Origin: Rhyzopertha dominica
Taxonomy: Eukaryota > Arthropoda > Insecta > Coleoptera > Bostrichidae
Reading direction: 5' to 3'
Assembly (NCBI GenBank): GCA_025024175.1
Contig: QCXZ01000064.1
Coordinates: 37,965,325-38,029,324, forward strand
DNA length: 64,000 nucleotides
Shown here: positions 11,055 to 21,800 of the stretch, piece after piece
Position numbering within the stretch: the stretch's first letter is position 1
Layout: every line of letters begins with the position of its first letter
Notes under the pieces: generated by a model
What the model was told of the DNA's origin: nothing
Database searches by the model: none
Seen by the model: only the letters and a program-made list of their open reading frames with translations
Program-made: the position numbers and the translations under genes

Positions 11055-12026
11055 TAGGGTGGCCAGATTTTCATAATTAAATCCGGGGACGCAGAAAAAA
11101 TATTTATTGAGGTATACCCAAAATAGATACATTAATTCCCGTTCTGCAGGTATTTTCAATAGTAATCATATTAGATTTGCCAAGCATCCTGGATTTAGAA
11201 ATACGTCCACGATTTTAGGGCCCAATTTTTGCATACTTTCTAAGATCCCGCAAAGACACTATAAGTCCTCCATTTCATTATACACAGGGTATCACCCATG
11301 TTTTTTTTGTTAAAATAAGTGAATAGGTTTAATAGGGTATTAAAAATAAATATTTTTGCACTTTTAATCGTAAAATACGCAGTTTATGCGTCTTTAGGTG
11401 TCTGCATGCGGCTGTTTCATGGAATTTTTAACCACTAGTGACTGATACAGCGATAAATTACATATAGTGTGTCCAACAGCCTCTATTTGGAAGAACGCTT
11501 GGATTTCGAGACTACATCTTGTGTCTTTTCTAAGAACTGTGTTTCTTGACAGATACGGTGGTATAATAGTTTTTTTTTCATCTTCAGATAATGTTTCTGA
11601 TTACAGCTGATTAACATTACTTTGATTTTAGTGTTCAGTTTATTTTCAAACTGTTCTTAAACAAAAATTATGCTAATGTAATCGCCTAGTCCTTTTTTGT
11701 TCTCCTATGTCCATGTATCCGCGAAATCGTATGGATTCGAAGTTGGCAACCCTATAGTGCCTAGTTACTACCAATGCTAATATTTTACTTAATAGTTATT
11801 ATAGATATACAGCGAAATCTATGATTTTATATTTTATGCTGACTGCTACAAAAAGACATACATGTAAAAGAACGAAAGTTTTATTTATTTAATTTTTATT
11901 TTCAAACGTAATGTTTGTTATTAAGGAATTCCAGGGATATTCAGCGCACGTTTAACAATCGGGGATCAAACTTTCGATACGAGGACGAGGACTGCCCCCG
12001 GAAATCGGGGACGTCTGGTCACCCTA
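11055..12026. mobile_element. Non-autonomous DNA transposon, AGGGTGRCCAGA ends
   Basis: AGGGTGGCCAGA at 11056 faces TCTGGTCACCCT ending at 12025. Next to each end are related GGGGACG words (CCGGGGACGC and CGGGGACGTC). The 972-bp interior has no credible ORF. Ends of this kind are seen in some hAT-type elements. I see no clear 8-bp target duplication, so the class is uncertain. Confidence 0.6.
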
Positions 12027-12670
12027 CCTTTAAAATAAACACTGTTGATTTTTTAGCACTGTTGTTTGTTTCCCCTTTTTGACAAACTAGTTTTTGGTTA
12101 GTTAGTACAGGTTCATATAATATTATAATTTACCAGAAATAAAGCATTTGTTGCAGATTTTCAGTATACGGCGTTTGTTAACAGGGCTTCTATAAATGAT
12201 TCATGCAACGCGGGCGGCGTTGATTTCTGAATTCTTTGTGCCGCTATTTGTAACTGCTGCCAAGCTACAATATGCACGGCGATAGTACTGAAGGTTGCAG
12301 ATCAATGTCACACCGCAGCTCCGAAATGTAAGCTTTCTGCAACCTTAAAGTTAATTATCCCACAAAACACTACATGACATGTTGAAAATACACACTCCCA
12401 GGCGTTTTCTCACATTAAAATATATCAAATAATTAAAAAATCGGCAGATGACAAGTATAAGACTCTTTCCTTCCTTTCCTTAATCGATAATTTCCATAAG
12501 CGCCCTGGATGCATGAATTAAATAGAAACCCTGTATAAACAGTTCAGGCCGATTTATTCGTGATAGCCAGGTTGTCCGTCTTCTCGTGGAAAGATCTCTG
12601 CAGCCGCATTAATTTCAAATCATAGACGGCAAGCCACATAAATTTGTTGCCCAACCACCAACCACCAACA
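12027..12670. other. Intergenic
   Basis: No gene recognised. A minus-strand ORF (12780-12544) has no recognisable domain or splice context. Confidence 0.4.
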
Positions 12671-13681
12671 ACCCCACAAATTACCATTTTCACAAAAATA
12701 CAGTACCGATAACAGTTCTTCAACACGTTAACAGCTGTCACGCTGTCAGCTACTTTGTGGTTTGTGAAACGCCAAGCCAAACTGCCGTCGAACGATTTAA
12801 ACCAAAGGTTGATTCTACAAGATGGCCGTGCTTGACGTCACGCCGATATCGGATATACGTAATAACGTTCAGTAAATCCTAAAGTTAAGAGAGTTTTAAC
12901 ATAGTCTCGCTTGCTATTTAAAAAATTCGGGCCGGTTTCTGTCCTCGTTGTTAAAGTTGATGTTAGCTCAAATCAACCCTGTAACCATGACAATTTCTTA
13001 AATTGGGGTATGTGATTGGTTTAGATTTTAAATACAGAGTTGATTTTATTTTAAAACAGGCAAATTTACAATAATGACACGACATCTGGCGGCAGATACA
13101 TAAAATATTAAGAACAGTACTTTAATGCTGGAAAAAGGCGGGATTGTTGTGTAATAGGGCTGTTTTTGTTATATCGTATTAGCATTTTTCAATTGTGGGC
13201 AGTGATTATTATTAAGAAAAAGAGAATAAATGTAAACACAAAAAGCATATGTGTTATTATGTTGTAATAGTAATATGCGGTTATGTGGTTAAGCGGTTAT
13301 CACATAGGTTATTGCCATGAGTGTCTTTTGGTTACCATTACCAGTTCCTTCGTAATAATTATATTGAATATATTCATTTGCGAACCCATCTGTGTTTCAT
13401 TACTCGATACAGACGAGCATATTATAATAGCAAGTATTGTTCATTTCCGCCATATGCAAGGCCACACTAGCGCCACCAACGGTCGATAAATTCTCCTATA
13501 GAGAAGAGAAACCGGCCCTTCGAGTTTATAGTAGTGCCATCTGCTGCCATTCAGCGTCTTGAAAGTTAGGATGGGGAGAGGGACTTCAGATCAAAAGTGT
13601 AGAAATGTTTTCATATTGCAATGTTCATGACTTTAAAATAAATTGTTTAATTTCACTTTGTAAAATGCTCGCGTTTAATTA

Positions 13682-13947
13682 ATGAAAATGGCTTGCAAAC
13701 GATGTGTAGCAATATTAGCCTATACCATGTTATCAATCTGTGGACAACTGCTTCGGCTTATAAAACTCATCAGCACAGATATAGTCCCAATGGAGGTAAG
13801 TAGACGATGTATTTAAACTTCAGTCATATTTCTTTTATTTATTCTCAATTTAAAGTCTTCATTTAGTATTATTTTGTTCTGCAGTCATGGTCGCTTCGTT
13901 GGTTAGACGAAAAACGGCACTTACACCAGGCTAAACAATACTTATAG
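13682..13947 (+). CDS. Candidate small ORF, overlap copy
   Basis: Same sequence as 1012-1277, with the same ATG, donor, acceptor and stop. It is not independent evidence, because it comes from the overlapping contig. Confidence 0.3.
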
Positions 13948-13950
13948 TAT

Positions 13951-14342
13951 AAAATAAAAGAAACAACAGTGTTTAATTTCACTGTCTCTAACGTAATAAA
14001 GAACTGAGCGCTTTGGTCACTCAGAAACCACCATTAGNGCTGTCGATGTTTTGGTAGATTAAAAAATTACATAAATATATGTTAATAATAACGATGTTAA
14101 AGCAATAAAATTTTATATTTTGAGTATTTTTTAATTAAATTAAATTTTACAGATGTGGGCACGCGGGACTCACTTCAGGTTCAGCAAAGTATGCTTTCCA
14201 CAAAATGTGAAAACATAAATTATTATCTCTTAATACTTAACCAAACATCGACAGTACTGATGATTATCATTAAGTGAGCGAAAGCGTTCTCCTTTTTATT
14301 AGATTAGAGACAGTGGAATCAGACGTAGTTTCTTTTATTTTT
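13951..14342. repeat. Imperfect inverted repeat, overlap copy
   Basis: Duplicate of 1281-1672 in the second contig, with one ambiguous base at 14038. Confidence 0.65.
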
Positions 14343-15017
14343 TACCAAAGTATACCACTTTGAAACAATGGGTCAGTACTTACCTCTAATAATATTATTT
14401 ACGATCTGCATTTATTTATTGAAAGCGATTTATTATTACATTACTTTTATTATTAAAGAATGGCAATGCACGATGTATACATAGGATTTAGGCTTTTTAA
14501 GGTAATTCCATTAAACAACGTCGACATTGTATGTGGAATTAATAATTTAGTTAATATGTTACTTATGCTTATATATGACGTTTTAAGGTAAAAGTTATGG
14601 CTGAAGTCAAACTCTAATTAGAAGAATCGCGAATATGTTTATCTGCAACAGACCTTTCTTACACTAAAAGTATTAATCAATAGGGCGTATAATGTTCGCT
14701 TGCATATTCATGTTTCAAGGAAACATTTTCAGACCAACCTTGATTGCTATAGGTATCCAATGCAAGCACGCTATGATCTGAACCTGACATATCAAGAATA
14801 ATTATTACCACGCAACAGGATACCGCTAGTTTTGCTCCATAAGATCGACGGGCGCATAAAGCAACATCCTTTTCAGCAGCGACAGTAAAATTACCCCAAA
14901 ACCCATTAACCTGCATTGTTTCGAGGGAATTATGAAAAAATGTGTCAATGTCAGCGGCTGGAATCACGAATTTTCGACTATATAAAACTGCAGATCATGA
15001 TCAAACGCACAGACAAG

Positions 15018-15811
15018 ATGTATGTGAAAATAGTGGTGTTCCTGTGCTTGATAGGGGTAGTTTTCGGAGCAGATAATAAACTGAGCGACACCTTAAAGAA
15101 TATGACGCAAACGAAAAATTCTAGTAACACCCAGGGAGATGAAAACACGCTGAAAACTGAAATTAAACAGTACTTAAGAGAATGCGGTGCAAATCTGCAG
15201 GAAGACATAAATGAAGATTACGGTAACAGGTTTTCGAATAATCGTAGCAGCGACGGCAGTAGGAATAGAAACTATAACAACCAGGGAAATAATTTTGTTA
15301 ACAATGATGGTGGGAATAGAAAGAACTACGGTGGCAAACCGACATAACGGTAGGAGATGCGCTGGAAACAATAATTACGAAGATAATTATGAAAACTGTA
15401 ATGATAGAAGCAACGGAAACAGAATTCACAATCACGAAAGTCAATACAACAACCAATACAATCAATACGACAATAACAGATACGGTAGACCTAGTGCAAA
15501 TCTTAACAGCAACCAAAGGGGTAATTATAGAAGTTGTAACTACGGAAACAGCGAAGACAGTAATAATGGATATGACAATGGTGGATCTGGATATACGAGT
15601 AACAGGGGCAGTTCCAGTTCCAGAGGGAATTATGATACCAACTACGGGCGAATACAACTATGGAAATGATAATAGTTATGGACCATACGGGAGTAGTAGT
15701 GCAAGTCGAAGGTCTCAAGGTGGCAGGAACGACGGAAGAACCGGTAATCAGGATAGAACCAATGGTGACCTGATGTTTTTTCGCACGAAAAGGGCTAGTG
15801 ATGATGCTCAG
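15018..15811 (+). CDS. Obp59a-like: OBP exon 1, overlap copy with two frame breaks
   Basis: Same exon as 2345-3136 but two bases longer. One extra G lies near 15332 and another near 15649, both in short G runs. Each shifts the reading frame within the low-complexity part. Because the other copy is open, I read these as consensus errors, not a pseudogene. Confidence 0.8.
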
Positions 15812-18800
15812 GTAAGTTTGGAACATAACTTTTTGTAGATGTTAGAATGGCTCTCGTTTTTTAATACTTGCATTCAAATTATAGTAAACCGAAGAGATAA
15901 TGTAAATATGCAAAACTTTTTTTGAGTATGTATTGATTGTAATAATGTACAAGGTGGCCAGAGTATAGTTCCTATGTGTGAAACCTGAAAAATTAAAATG
16001 TACTCTTGAAACATAGGCGAATTACAGTGAAAGAAGTAGTTTCAAATGTGTCTATATAAACTGTACTTCTGCATTTTCTGCAGATTCGAGTACCTTTAAA
16101 AAAAATTAAATCAAAATGTATGTAATTTAATTGCAAAAACGGTTTGGATTTCGGAAGCTGTATATAGCATAATCGATTATAATTTTAAATTTAGTGCTAT
16201 TCCATTGTAATTCCGCGGTTTCTTAATATCAATTTACCTCAGTTTTCTGCAAAACTGCTCAAATCAGTTTCCACAAAAACTTTATAATCCGATCTGAGCT
16301 TTTAAATGAAATATGCTTGTTAGTATTAGGTATGTTTTCAGTAATAAGAAGTCAAAACCCCTACCTCGCTGTTTCGCTATAATGTCTGGGATTAAATTTC
16401 TTACACATGGAAGTTAAAAAACCTACATTTTAAAATCTAGTGGGCATCTCTGCAGTAACATCAATAAAAGCTTAATGTTGCTGATAAATAAATAAAAAAT
16501 ACATCGTTACAACATAGCGGTACAGAAAATAGAACAAACAAATTCTATATTAATATTTCGTTATATATGCAAAATGCGGACCCACTTAGTTCAATGAGTT
16601 TTTGTATTCTTTGTCACGATTAAAGATTAACTTTGAATACCATTTGATGCGTAGCTGCTGTAAATGTATTGACTGTCTCTTTACCTATTTATATGTAGAA
16701 GTAGTTGTATGGAGTAGAATTGCACAATTTAAAGTTCTTATCAAAGAATTTTAATGCTTAGCAACTGGTGGTTTAAGAAATTCCTATACCGTTGTACATT
16801 TAAATAAAAAAAGACGAACGAATTAAATGACACCTTATCATAACGGACCATTTGTGGGAGGTGTGAACAAATGCACATTATTTGGATTCAAATTGAATAA
16901 AAACGTAAAATATGTTTGTAATAACTCTCTTTATAACATTTTTAACAACGCTGTTGATTTGGTTTAACGTAATCAAAGAAAATCTAAATGACAACACACT
17001 CTGGTTCGCAATCCCCCAAGAAAGGACTAGGCCAAGTGTTTAGTGTAAGCTAGACCCTAAATTATTAAAAGTGTATGATAATAAGTAAGGTATTACTCAA
17101 AACTTCTTGAAATGTACTATCAGATTACGAAATTAATTCGCTGCAAATTGAATCAATACTTTCCACATCCAATTGTCAAAATGACATTTACGTTTTAATT
17201 CTTATACTATACAATTAGTAATCAGGTTTTGAGCATTTTTTCTCTCTACACATTTTTTATAAGACAAACAGTCGTCGTGATATTAGCAAAAATATATACA
17301 TTTTTAAAATCGGTTTTTTTCCAATATAACTCAAAAATTATTACCTTAACAAAAAATTACAAGAGCGCTTTCTGATAAGAAATTTGATTTTCTATATAAT
17401 ACCAAAATTTAAAAAAAATCGTACGAGCAGGGTCCAAAATAGGTTTTTAGGAAATATCAAAAATGTCAAATTTTGGATAAATTTTCTAAGACACTTTTTG
17501 TGAGAATTTTATTTTCTATGTGATGGCATTTTCAATTTTTGAATATATTAAATATATTCGGAGATATTTAAGAAAAACAGTTTTCTTTAAGTGACGTTTT
17601 TTTGCTAATATCGTCTAAACAGTTTGCTGTACCGGAAAATTTATAAGAACTAATGATACTCGCAGTTATACTACTAATCACATACTAAAACGAAAAAAAT
17701 ATAAAAAAATAAAAATTTGCAAAAAGGGTAGTTACCCCCCAACTTCGCCCCCTTCCCGATACCCTACTTACCCCCACAATGAATAGGTCGCCTTGGGTAG
17801 TTGAGATTTATTCGTTTGCCAAATTTCAAGTTCATATTGCAACGCAGAGTCAGTGGTATCACGGCCCGCTCAACGCCTGTGGGCAGGCAACCCGACGTGC
17901 TAGAGTGTTCGAGATTAATCTATGCGAAAGGCTCTAGTAAAGACTAGGAAGGTTCGAAATCGAGAGCCTTCGCGAATGTGCCAGACACGCCAAGTAAGTG
18001 GGGAGTCTGCGGATATATAAGCGGCCAGAGACGGAAGTGAAGGGGAGTTAGACAGTCTATGAACGAGCGCGAGTTTTGAAAGTGACGGAAAGTGAGATTT
18101 AAGTATTGTAAAGTGATATAAGTACAACTGTAGTGTTTTTAAAGTAGTGTATAGTTGAGTAAAGTTTGTTAATTGTTAAAGTAATTGTGAATAGTGCTTG
18201 TTAGTGTTTTAGAACTGTTAAATAAAGTGTTTTAAATCAGAAATCCAGAATTTTCGAACCCGAATTCCGTAACAATTGGTGTCAGGTGTGGGGTTTTGGA
18301 TTTCTGGAGTGTTCTACGGACCGGATAGACAGTGTTTGGAGAAGTTTTAGAAAATTCTAGTTTATGCCAGTAACAAGAAGACAATCGGCCAATATGGAAG
18401 CACAACTAGAACAGTTAATGCAAATGATGCAGAAAATGCAAGAAAACATGACAGAGCAGATAAAAGCCTGTCAAGAGGACATGAAAACCGGACAAGAAGA
18501 AATGAAGACAGAATTCAAAATCGGACAGGAAGAAATTAAGAAGAAAATAATAATGGCTGTGCAAGAACAACTTAAAACCGAAATAGAGGAAATCAGAACA
18601 AGCCAAAATAAAATTGAAGAACGGATCGACAGTGTAACAGAAGAGCTTAAAGTTACACAGAATGCAGTCGAAGAGAAAGTGGAGCTTGTCGAAGAAAAGG
18701 TCAACAAAGTAGAGGAAAAACTTTGCAATAAATTCGAAGAAAAAGTTCTACACATGAAAGGAGAATTTGGAAAGGAAATTTTGACAGTAAAAAGAGACCT

Positions 18801-21800
18801 GGAAAGAATGAAAACCCACGGTATGACGTCTTCGCCAGTTATTGGAAATAACAAGATAAAACCACCAACTTATGATGGTCACACATCATTTGAGACTTAC
18901 AAGCTGCAGTTTGAAATGGCAGGAAAGGCAAATAACTGGAGTAATGAAGAAAAGGTTATGGCTTTGGTGGTAGCTCTACGTGGACCGGCTCTTGATTTAC
19001 TTCGTACGCTGCCCGAAGCAGAGAAGGGTGATTACCAGAAGCTTACTGCAGCACTGGAATTGCATTTTGGAGAACAGCACCTACAACAGCTGTTTCGTAC
19101 CCAGCTGAAGACCCGTAAACAAAAAGTCGGTGAGACCCTGCAAGACTTCGAAGCGGACGTAAGGAAACTTATGCATCTGGCATATCCGACAGCCCCAACT
19201 GAGCTTGTGGAGGAGCTGGCAACGCGGAGTTTTATCGAAGGTGTAAGAGATGACACTGTGAGGAACGCTTTGCTGCTAGCCACTTACACCACTACGAGAG
19301 AAGCCCTAGGGAAAGCTTTGGAGATCGAGGCGGCTTACAAGGCTTCAGCTGCCAACTGGGGCCAGTGTAAGGTACGTGGAACACAGGTCGAAGAGGAGAC
19401 CGATTCACTGAAAGCAATCATGCGGGAGTTGAAAGAATTCCTAGCTGCGAATAAATCCGCCGGATGTCAGACCTGCTACCGCTGCGGAAAGACCGGGCAC
19501 TTCAAGAGAGACTGCAGGGTGTCACTTCCTGCAGCGTCAAGAGGAAGCCAGCAGCAGGAAAACTAAAAACAGTCGGTGTTACGGGGCGCACACCGACTGC
19601 CCGAGAAGACAAAGCCCCCAAGATTGTTTCCGTCAACCTGCTACGACACAACAACATGGATAGCCTCACAATGATGACAACCGTGAATGGAAAGAAGACG
19701 CAAGTGACCGTGGATACTGGAGCTATGGTTTCCATCATAAAGAAGAACATCGCACCGACAGTGAGACCCCTGATGGAGAAGGTTCTTCTGCGAACAGTGA
19801 CAGGTGAAACGTCGCCGGCGATAGGTGAAGCTGAGGTTGAAGTGGAACTAGGGCAGCTTCGTATACGTCACAGGGTATTGGTGGCGGACATTGACGACGA
19901 TTTCATCATGGGGATGGACCTGATAGGGAAGTACGGACTTGCATATGATCCAGAAGAGCGGATTCTGAAAATCGGAAACGAGAGCTTCGTGCTAGAAACA
20001 CCTGGAGGCGAAGCAAGGTGCGTGAGGCTATATGCTAGTGAAACCGTCCGAATAAGAGGAAGCAGCGAGCAGATCATCAACGCTGCGATGGGGAACGATC
20101 TTGGGAGCTGCGTTGGATTAGTAGAACCGACTGAAGACTCACACAAACACTTGTTGGTTGCAAGAACGCTTATCAAGACCTCCAAGACGGTGCCGGTGAG
20201 GATTGCAAACATCGCTCCTGTGGGAACGACAATAAGAAAAGGAGATCTTTTGGCAACATGTACTCCCGTAACGAGGATAAACACCTGTGAGGATATGGAA
20301 GACACGCAGAAGACGCCAAGAACGCCGGCACAGCTCAACATCGATTTGAAACATCTTACCAAGGAGGAAGCACGAAGAGTCCGAGAATTTCTACGATGCT
20401 ATCAACATGTGTTTGCCGAACCGGACACACCAATGGGGAGAACAGACATCGTCCAGCACAGGATCAATACCGGAGATACTCAACCTATTCGACAGGCACC
20501 TAGGAGACTACCGTTGGCAAGACAAGAACAGGTTGACAAGATGGTGAAAGAAATGACGGAGCAAGGTGTAATCGAGGAGTCCAACAGTCCATGGTCTTCA
20601 CCAGTGGTTCTCGTCACCAAGAAGGATGGATCGCTCCGATTCTGTGTTGACTACCGAAAGCTGAATGACATAACGAAGAAGGACAGTTATCCCCTACCCA
20701 GAATCGACGACACATTGACCACTCTTTCCGGATCTACATGGTTTTCAACACTGGATTTGAAAAGTGGATACTGGCAGGTTGGGATCCATCCAGAAGACAA
20801 AGAGAAGACTGCTTTCACCACCATTTGCGGTCTCTACCAGTTCACGGTAATGCCATTTGGCCTCTGCAACGCTCCGGCTACATTTGAGAGACTAATGGAA
20901 CTGGTATTACGTGGACTCACTTGGAAAACCTGCCTGGTCTACCTGGACGACGTTATGGTTATGGGCCGTGATTTTGAAGAGCATTTAAAGAACCTACAAG
21001 AAGTATTCGACCGGTTTAGAGCAGCCAACCTGAAGCTGAACCCGAAAAAGTGTGCACTTTTCCAGAAGAAAGTGGAATTCCTTGGCCATACGGTTTCTGC
21101 GGATGGGATTCAGACCAGTGATGACAAGATCAAGGCAATCCGCGATTGGCCACGTCCTCGGGATAAGCATGAAGTGAGGAGTTTTCTGGGAATTTGTACG
21201 TATTACAGAAGATTTGTGGAAGGGTTCGCTAAAATCGCGGCACCATTACACCAACTTACGGAACCGAAGACGACTTTTGCATGGAGCCACGTTCATGAGG
21301 AAGCCTTCAGGAAGTTGAAGTCAGCCTTGTGCAGTAGTCCAATTTTGGCATACCCCCGAAGACACGGAAAGTTTATTCTGGATACAGATGCCAGCAAGGT
21401 TGGGATTGGAGCTGTACTATCTCAGGTACAGGACGGCGAAGAAAAAGTAATAGAGTATTACAGCAAGGTCCTAACTAAGCCTGAGAGGAACTACTGCGTC
21501 ACGAGAAAAGAACTTTTGGCTATCGTGAAGTCCGTAGACCACTTCCATAAGTACCTGTACGAACGGGAATTCCTCATAAGGACGGACCATGCAGCATTAT
21601 CCTGGCTACTACGATTGAAGAACCCGGAGGGACAAGTCGCGAGGTGGATGGAGAGACTGCAGCAGTACGACTTCAAAATCCAGCATCGTCCAGGCAGGCA
21701 TCATAACAACGCTGATGCCTTGTCGAGAAGACCGTGTGGAGAATGCAAACACTGCAGGAAGGTGGATGAACGAGAAGGCACGGTGGATATAAGAGCAGTC

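Larger units (their letters stand above)
12671..21462. repeat. Contig-end overlap, copy 2 (same locus as 1-8777)
   Basis: Partner of 1-8777, inside the middle contig. The preceding 8878-12670 should match whatever lies left of this window if the overlap reading is right. The Gypsy element is complete here. OBP exon 1 carries two single-G insertions that the other copy lacks. Confidence 0.9.

Noticed and set aside
12544..12780. 78-codon minus-strand ORF with a Trp-rich hydrophobic centre
   Set aside because: No splice context, known domain or further support. It overlaps a likely promoter segment.
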